From assembly GCA_017311185.1 (NCBI GenBank), contig JAESUZ010002605.1, positions 620,001 through 684,000 on the forward strand: a stretch of 64,000 bases of DNA, in the 5' to 3' direction. A program made the translations under genes and the position numbers. The first letter of the stretch is position 1. The number at the start of each line of letters is the position of its first letter. Under the pieces are notes generated by a model. That model worked only from the letters and a program-made list of their open reading frames with translations. It was not told the origin of the DNA and ran no database searches. Shown here in pieces: positions 57,431-64,000 of the stretch. The DNA is from Proteles cristata cristata (Eukaryota > Chordata > Mammalia > Carnivora > Hyaenidae).

Positions 57431-58223
57431 TTTGTCTTATAAATATTAAATGAATAGTATATGCCAAGAAATATCCTTGGGACATAATGATAAGAAGGAT
57501 AAAAGCAGCCTGTGCCTTCAAGAAACTTATTACTTGAGAGGATTTATGAGTAAAAACTAATTACAATGTACTAAAAAAAGTGATATTAGTATGCTGTGGT
57601 AAAAACACAGAAAGAACTCTTTATTCAGCCACTGGTGAAGTCAGAAAAGACTTCTGGAGGAAGTTAACAGCTAACTCGGGCCCTGGACATGAGGGTCTGA
57701 AGCAAAGTACAAGAGATGTAGCAGCAATACTTGAGCCTTCCGTAGGCCTTGTCTGACATGCTGACACGTTTTGATTTAATAGAAAAGGAGATGCAGGACT
57801 TTAAATGGAGAGGGCTGTTGCCAGATCTGCGTTCTGGAAAGATCAGCCTGGCCCTGTATGGAAATGGACTGCAGGCCTGTAAGAGTAACGGTTGGACAGG
57901 CCCCTTGGAGGAAAGTCTTAGTTACAGACATGAAGGGGCAGTGGCCCGTGCCTGGGCAGAGCCAGCGGGGACTGGAGGAAGAAGCTTTGTAAATGTTTCA
58001 GTGGAAGCACCCTGTGATTCGTTAGAGGGGGAGGATGAGGGAGAGGTTATAAGTGACACCTGTTTTCCTCGTTGGGACCTGACCACCAGAAGGATGAAGG
58101 CACCACTCACTGAGACTGGGAAATAGGAAGAGATGTGAAATTCTGGAAGAGATGACAAAATTCCGAGCATTTTGAGACGGAAATGCTGAGAGGCATCTGG
58201 GTGCAGATCCTTGTAATACTTCT

Positions 58224-58420
58224 TTTTTTTAAATGTTTAGTTATTTATTTTGAGAGGGAGAGAGAGAGTGCAAGAGGGGCAGGGGCAGAGGGAAAGCGAG
58301 AGAGAGAATCCCAAGCAGGCTCCACACCGTCAGCGCAGAGACTGACTCGGGGCTCGACTCATGACCTGAGCTGAAATTAAGAGTTGGTCCATTAACTGAC
58401 TGAGCCACCCAGGCACCCCA
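58224..58420 (-). mobile_element. CanSINE, minus strand, in L2
   Basis: gttatttattttgagaggga, agcaggctccacaccgtcag, gagccacccaggcacccc. TSD of 19 bp starting agatccttgtaat at 58205-58223 and 58421-58439, one mismatch. Confidence 0.97.
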
Positions 58421-58950
58421 AGATCCTTGTAATGCTTCTATTCAGCTCTGTGAGTAGGTCTGGGAGAGATCTGAGGGGGAGACCATTGGGGCCAGGAGAG
58501 AAAGAGAAACTCCCTGGGGTGAAGGGGTAGAGTGCCCCTGAAGGGCAGCGATAGTTAAGGGTGCCAACATCTAAGGAACAGGCAAAGGGAGAAACTTTCA
58601 AAGGAAACTAAGGAGGGTAAAAAGAACAAGTAGGAAAGCACTGGGTCAGGAGTCAAGGTAAAGGGGTGTTTCCAGGAGTGAGTGGCTGACACTGTTAATG
58701 CTACTAAAGGAGCATTCAATAAGCACAAGAAGGGGTCCAGGAGTTCGCTTAGACACTGTAAGAGACAGAAATAACATTGCGATAAATTGGAAAATGCAGG
58801 AGAAGCAAGAAAAATAAGGCAGTGAGTTTCATGAAGCTTGACTGGAAGAGGAATAGAATGATAGAATGATAGTTGCAGGGCACATTGGGTTGACAAAACC
58901 TCATCCTACTTTCTTTCAAAAGGAGAGTAATTTTAAATGAGTAATTTAAA

Positions 58951-59153
58951 TTTTTTTCAATATATATTTATTTTTGAGAGAGAGAGAGAGTGAGAGATGA
59001 GGACGGGCAGAGAGGGAGACACAGAATCCAAAGCAGGGTCCAGGCTCTGAGCTGTCAGCACAGAGCCTGATGCGGGGCTCGAACTCACAAGCTGTGAGAT
59101 AGTGACCTGAGCCAAAGTCAGACGCTTAACTGACTGAGCCACCCAGGTGCCCC
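58951..59153 (-). mobile_element. CanSINE, minus strand
   Basis: tatatatttatttttgagag, gagctgtcagcacagagcct, gagccacccaggtgccc. TSD taaatgagtaa(g)tttaaa at 58934-58950 and 59154-59171. Confidence 0.96.
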
Positions 59154-59290
59154 TAAATGAGTAAGTTTAAATGTTGAAATGGAAGAAACAGCATAGTAGA
59201 AACAGAAAGGTAGAAAGTATAGGTCAGGGAAAACATGCACCTGGAAGATGTAGGGGAGGTACCAGAGCCAAGTAGAGATATAACCACCTT

Positions 59291-60490
59291 GGATCCCTTC
59301 AGTTACTAGCCTGGAACATGTTTATTGAACGTTTGCTCCATTCTGGAGATACAGAAGGAAAAAGAGACAGAGGTGGGGGGAAAGTAAATAAACAAATGTT
59401 GTGGAGGAAAAGGTGAAAACCAGAGAAACTGAAAGGGGAACGTGGTAAAAATGGAATTTGATTTTAAGTGAGAGCATTAATTATTTGGGAGGCGTTGAAC
59501 TTAATAGCATTTTCCAGCTAATTATCCATAACTGTGCTTTGTTTGTGAGCTTTCTTCACAATCACTTCTGTGTCTTTATCACCTTCCATACCTATTGAAT
59601 TGGTCAACTTGTTTATCTCCTAAGTGTTTTCTTCTGGGCTTTACACAAGGCAGTTCACTTATTACAAAGCAGGACTCACTACTCAGCTGGATTTGTTTCT
59701 CAATTGTCCGCATGGATGTGGCCACGACACTCATTGCAAATCACTAATATGACCAGATAAGATAGTTATGAAGCCCAACAATAATAAGAATGGGGATCAA
59801 GCCGCAGTCTCTGCACCTGATGAAGTTCACCATTTAATTCAGCTGAATTAGAATCTCTTATGAAATTATCAGTTGATGCCATGGAGGCTCAGACCAAAAT
59901 AAAATAGAGTGCCCTTGTACAAAGAAGGAAACCACATAGAGCTTTCTGTGCCGAAGATGAAAGACTCTGAAGCAGAGAAAAATAATATGTGCTGGCTCGT
60001 TTCGCATTGCTGTTTAGGTCTGACTCTCCAAGGAATCAGGCTGACAATTTCATAAAATGTTCTGATTCAACTGCTGTCTTCAAAAACACTTCAAAGAATG
60101 GTGATGGTGGATACCAATGGGATAAAAGGTTTCTTTCAGGGCTGAGTTAATTTATTGTAGACCAAAGAACAAATATCTCAATTGACAAGGTGGGTGATTC
60201 AGTCCTTCTGATTATAGTGACAAACCTTGTAGCAAGACCAGGTCAGAAGGAAACTGGAAGAAATTCCTAATCAATTGTGCACCAACTTGCCTATGAAGTA
60301 AGTCTCTTAAGTCACTCTAACCGGAATGTGTGTTCTGACATCTGGACCCAGAAAAAAGTCAATGCGAGTGAAGTCTGGGGAGGGAAATCAGGCGTATGAG
60401 AGCCTGTTAGTGCCTTTGCTCACCAGGCTGCTAATGACCTCTCTGTGGATACAGGAGAGCGACACAGAGGCAAGGGGGAACCAAAGACTA
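59291..60490. other. No gene; short antisense L2 end at about 59315-59395
   Basis: aacatgtttattgaacgttt, gctccattctggagatacag is an L2 3' end trace. A frame at 60326-60583 (85 codons) has no domain. Confidence 0.45.
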
Positions 60491-60499
60491 TTTTGTCAG

Positions 60500-60720
60500 T
60501 CAACTACCTCAAGTCTAGTTATAAAATGTACTCAATTTGGAGTTCAAGTTCTTGCATATGGATTGCAATATGACCCAGGTTAGGCTAGCTGTGAAGCTGA
60601 CAGCAAGTAATTTAATTTCTCTGTATTAAAATGGAGGCAATTTCTCAACAGTAAATGACAGCTGTTGAGTGCCTTAAATGAGATTATCTACCCAAAGGCC
60701 CTTTGTAAACCCTAAAAGGT
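60500..60720 (+). mobile_element. MIR, sense
   Basis: ggagttcaagttcttgcata, tgacccaggttaggctagct, taatttaatttctctgtatt, aaatgagattatctacccaa: MIR core wording in order, diverged. Confidence 0.6.
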
Positions 60721-60883
60721 GTAAGTTCAAACTCATAAACAACATGGGTAGCAATCCAGAAGCTGAGGCCATGGTGTATTTTAAAAGATCAAGTCAAACG
60801 AATCGGACGAAAAAGAAAAAAAGGCAAAAAATCCACATGCTTGTCATGCTTTCACCTTGACTCAGTAAGGAAAAGAATCTAAT

Positions 60884-61096
60884 GCGCAGGAACACCTGGG
60901 CGGCTCAGTCAGTTGGGCATCTGAGTTCAGCTCAGGTCATGATATCGCAGTTTGTGAGTTTAAGCCCTGCATCAGGCTCTGTGCTGACAGCTCAAAGCCT
61001 GGAAACTGCTTCAGATTCTGTGTGTGTGTGTGTCTCTCTCTTTCTCTCTCTCTCTCAAAAATAAATAAGCATTAAGAACATTTTTTAAAAGAAAGA
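60884..61096 (+). mobile_element. CanSINE with TG repeat in the body, plus strand
   Basis: aacacctgggcggctcagtc head, gctctgtgctgacagctcaa body, (TG)7 at 61019-61033 then CT run, aataaataagcatt tail. TSD aaaagaatctaat / aaaagaatccaat (60871-60883, 61097-61109). Confidence 0.96.
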
Positions 61097-61199
61097 AAAA
61101 GAATCCAATAAAAACTGCTAAGGACTTTGCTTACACTAAGTCCCCCCCTTCACCCCAGAGGTAGAAATGGTAAATTCTTCTTTCTATTCTCTTTAATTC

Positions 61200-62095
61200 A
61201 AGTGCATCTTCCACCCCCACTCCCACTTACATGACACTGGTGTTATAAAGAGATACTCAATTTCACTCATAATAAATTTTATGCAAAGTAATATCACACA
61301 GTATCAGCAAAAATCACCACCCATCATATCAGCAAAAATTCAAATTTCAGTGAACATTGTGTGCTGGCAATAAAGTGAGGACATAGGTCCTCCATATATT
61401 ACTGGTGATATCTATCAGAAGTTCAGGGGTGCCTGGCTGGTTCAGTTGGTAGAACATGCAATTCTTGATCTTGGGGTCATGTGTTCAAACCCCATGTTGG
61501 GTGTAGAGATGACATAAACAAGCAAACAAACAGATAAACAAATAAACAAGCTTAAAAATATCTCATAATGGGATAATTCTTTTTTAAAAAGTGCAAGTTC
61601 TTTGACTAAACAATCCCACTGCTCGGAATTTATCCTAGACTTTACATGTATGAGACAGTGAAATAGCATGTGCTCACAGTTCTTCCTAATACCATTATTT
61701 GTTATAGAAAAGTATTGGAGAAAAAAATTTCAATATTTGTGTTTTTGAGGCTGGTAAAATGAACTATGGAATATCAGTACAATAAAAACTAAGCACATAT
61801 ATAAAATAATGAAGAAGGTCGTCATGTATTTCTATGGAAAGATTGCAATGTGTGAAATAATCTATAATTTGTGAAAAAAGGGGAGAGTGAAAAACATATG
61901 CCCATATTTATATCTGCATATATGCTAAAATCTCTGGAAACATACCCAAGAAAGTAATCATACTACTTACCTATTTGGATGTGTTTGTGAACTGGCCAAT
62001 GGTAGAAGGGACACTTTTTACTTTTATACTTTCTGGGTTTTAAAACATTTAACTATATAATATTTCAAAAATTAAATGTAGTAATTAACTTTTAG
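61200..62095 (+). mobile_element. L1M 3' UTR, sense, with nested short SINE
   Basis: gagatactcaatttcactca, caatcccactgctcggaatt, ctatggaatatcagtacaat, tctggaaacatacccaagaa: ordered sense L1M 3' UTR text. Confidence 0.72.
61426..61560 (+). mobile_element. Short tRNA-Lys-type SINE in L1M, plus strand
   Basis: ggggtgcctggctggttcag, agttggtagaacatgcaatt, cttgatcttggggtcatgtg, with an AAAC-rich tail (aacaagcaaacaaacagata). Confidence 0.9.
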
Positions 62096-62780
62096 AAAGA
62101 CTATTTGTTTGGAAATCTGTTTTCTCCACCTCCTTGTTCATTTCCACAGTTTCATTACGTCGCTGAGTGCACCGCGCCCAGCGCCTGCTCAACCGGTGCA
62201 TACTAAAGAAACACGGAGCAATAAAATGCTGGAGATTGAACTTCCTTGAAGGAAGGGCAAACATCCTGCCTTAGTTTCCAGAGTTCTTTATGCGATGAGA
62301 GTGAGTGACATTTTGTGAAAAGGACAGAAGAACAGCAACAAAGTGACCAAGAAGGAAATGAATTTCAATGCAAAAACCTTAGTCCTAGATGCCGTTTGTT
62401 TTCTAATTCTTTCCAGAGCTTGCCTGCCAAGGTTGGGATGGGTGGAGTGAGGAAGAAAACTTCAAAATGAACTTTGAAGAGAGAGAGAGATGGAAACAGA
62501 AAGAGAAACTCCAGCAAAGTTTAGAGGGGAGCATCTGTTCCTACCTCTTAAGAATCAAGTCGACTGGGATTGTTCTCAGTGTCAGGGAAACTATTTCATT
62601 TGTGAACACCTGTCTTTTAAATGGTCGTGATTGGAAAATTTTTACTTCTCTTTTCTTATGTTTGTTTGATATTGTTTTCCAAGTGCTCTTTCCTTCTCCC
62701 AGGTTCACAGTAGTCAGCCCCAGCCTGCACATGTCCAGTGTAAGAATGAGTGATACACAGGTTAGAGCCTATAAGCTTAG
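62096..62780. other. No gene supported
   Basis: A 140-codon plus frame (62467-62889) runs into the MER5-type repeat and shows no domain. CpG-containing patch ttacgtcgctgagtgcaccg at about 62155. Confidence 0.45.
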
Positions 62781-62939
62781 AGCATGGGTTCTTAATCTTG
62801 GCTGTATAGCGGAATCACCAGGGAACTGTACCTCCCAGAGAGTCTGGTTGAATTGGTTTGCAGAATGGCATAGGCATGAGAATTTTTAAAAATCTCCCCC
62901 GCATGATTTCTAATATGCAGTAAAGTTTAAGAGCTACTG
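62781..62939 (+). mobile_element. MER5-type hAT (Charlie-group) MITE
   Basis: agcatgggttcttaatcttg, gctgtatagcggaatcacca at the left and catgatttctaatatgcagt, ttaagagctactga at the right are imperfect inverted ends, as in MER5A (ggttctcaa...ttgagaacca). Confidence 0.8.
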
Positions 62940-64000
62940 ATTGATAGCATGCTCCAGCCTTCCTAAAAACTATCTCAAAATCAAATTAATATGAAATTTA
63001 TTATTTTGAGTAATTAATTTTTATAGTGCAGACTGTGAAAAGAAAATGTCATAGCCATTTTCCTTCTTCTTAAGGGTAGCCAAGGATTCACTACCTTTAT
63101 CTTCTCAGTACAGGAGCTACATATTGTAACAAGTCCCTACTTGCTTCAGATTAATGATGACAAGTGGTGGCAATACCAAAGGATAGCTTTGTGGGTCTTT
63201 AGGTGACGACTGCCTCCATCACAAGTTTCCCCCGAGTGACTTAGGAAAGACTGTTGGGTATGCTCTCAGATTATTCACCTGTGTTTGCTCAGTAACAGTG
63301 GTGTGGCTGTAATGGCAACAAAATTAGAAACAGTTCAGATGTCCAAGTCAGAAGAATATGCTAAGTAATTTACTTTATATCACACACACACACACACACC
63401 ACGAAACACACATACACAGTGTGCGCATGTGTGCAATAAAAAAATAGTGAACTGTGACTATATGTAACAATATGCAGTAACCTACGTGATGTCAATCAGT
63501 ATCAAGTGCAATAATCAGTTCTCAGAAGGCCACATACAGCTTTGTGCCCTTTGAATAATTTTGCAAATTCAATAAAGCGAAGTAACGCACTCTTTAGACA
63601 TAGATGTATCATAAAGCCATGGGGAAGAAAGCTACTGGTAAAAGGAAAGATAAGCAGAGAATTCAGTACGGTAATCACCGTCAGGGAGGGAGGAGAGAAT
63701 GAGAGAAGGCAAAGCACACAGGCAGATGTGAGTCACTGTCAATGGACCAGTTCTTGGACTAGATGGTGAGTTTGTGGTTGCCTGTCATGTTTTTACCAAG
63801 GGCATTCAACACTAACCACACGAGGAAGAAGAATGGCGACTTCTCCGCAATAGCATCATTTAGGATTTGTTTGATAAGGAATGGTGTGTGTTTATGTGAG
63901 CTCTTACTTTATGTGATTATTGACTTCTAAATAAAAATTTATATTGATGGTAGGGTTGATGTACTAATTGTTTTTGTTTCCAACTAACATACTCCCTGAG
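62940..64000. other. No gene; (AC)n at 63381-63399
   Basis: Unassigned AT-rich DNA with one short AC repeat. Overlapping frames at 63502-63769 on both strands have no domain. Confidence 0.5.

Larger units (their letters stand above)
57440..59290 (-). mobile_element. Long L2 LINE copy, antisense, with two nested SINEs
   Basis: Antisense L2 from its 3' end (gtgccttcaagaaacttatt) through ORF2 (gaagtcagaaaagacttctg, gatcagcctggccctgta) to gtgagtaggtctgggagaga and gtggctgacactgttaatgc. A 125-codon plus frame (57749-58126) lies antisense to the L2 ORF2 and is not a gene. Confidence 0.65.

Noticed and set aside
57749..58126. 125-codon plus-strand frame
   Set aside because: Lies antisense to L2 ORF2; the coding-like look comes from the opposite strand's old LINE ORF.
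1..64000. CRISPR array, operon, phage or bacterial gene cluster
   Set aside because: Direct repeats are microsatellites and dispersed SINEs; no spaced repeat array or bacterial-type gene is present.

Overview
The window is mammalian intergenic or deep intronic DNA, almost certainly from a cat-family carnivore (Felidae or a close feliform). The main evidence is about thirty copies of the tRNA-Lys-derived carnivore SINE (CanSINE). Most have the felid-type body: head gcctgggtggctcagtc, core ctgacagctcagagcctgg, CT-rich stretch, then aataaataaacatt and an A tail. L1, L2, MIR, a MER5-type hAT repeat and many (AC)n, (AG)n and (GAAA)n microsatellites complete a mammalian repeat landscape. There are no operons, CRISPR arrays or prokaryotic signals.

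I find no intact protein-coding gene and no exon I recognise. The longest open frames (141 and 139 codons in unassigned or old-repeat DNA, 153 codons across a SINE) look like chance or repeat-derived frames. The only convincing protein-like signal is a heavily broken hAT-type transposase (Tip100/ZMYM-like) at about 37.5-40.0 kb on the plus strand. It carries stops, frameshifts, a microsatellite, two SINE insertions and a further segment of unknown origin.

Layout. 1-1.7 kb: old L1 with its 3' part inverted relative to an ORF1 piece. 3.1-5.8 kb: SINE cluster with a 245-bp GAAA/GGAA tract and a close inverted SINE pair. 7.2-9.7 kb: second inverted L1, then antisense L2. 11.3-13.8 kb: long antisense L1M with a nested SINE. 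15.2-18.7 kb: SINEs (one very young), MIR, L2 and LTR-like pieces. 21.7-29.3 kb: AT-rich, repeat-poor DNA with an L1 3' end and a young SINE. 29.7-30.9 kb: sense L2. 31.9-32.2 kb: small CpG-rich patch. 34.4-35.7 kb: L1M split by a solo LTR, then a minimal young L1 3' stub. 36.1-36.8 kb: L2. 37.5-40.0 kb: the broken transposase. 45.1-45.9 kb: antisense L1M. 57.4-59.3 kb: antisense L2. 61.2-62.1 kb: sense L1M. 62.8 kb: MER5-type element.

Nothing here works together as a pathway; the window is a record of retrotransposition and decay. Target-site duplications (TSDs) I could read date several events relative to each other: SINEs into old L1, L2, MIR and the hAT copy; the solo LTR into L1M; and three SINEs that share subfamily-diagnostic bases with perfect 15-17 bp TSDs. 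Family names come from memory of repeat consensuses and were not checked by search.
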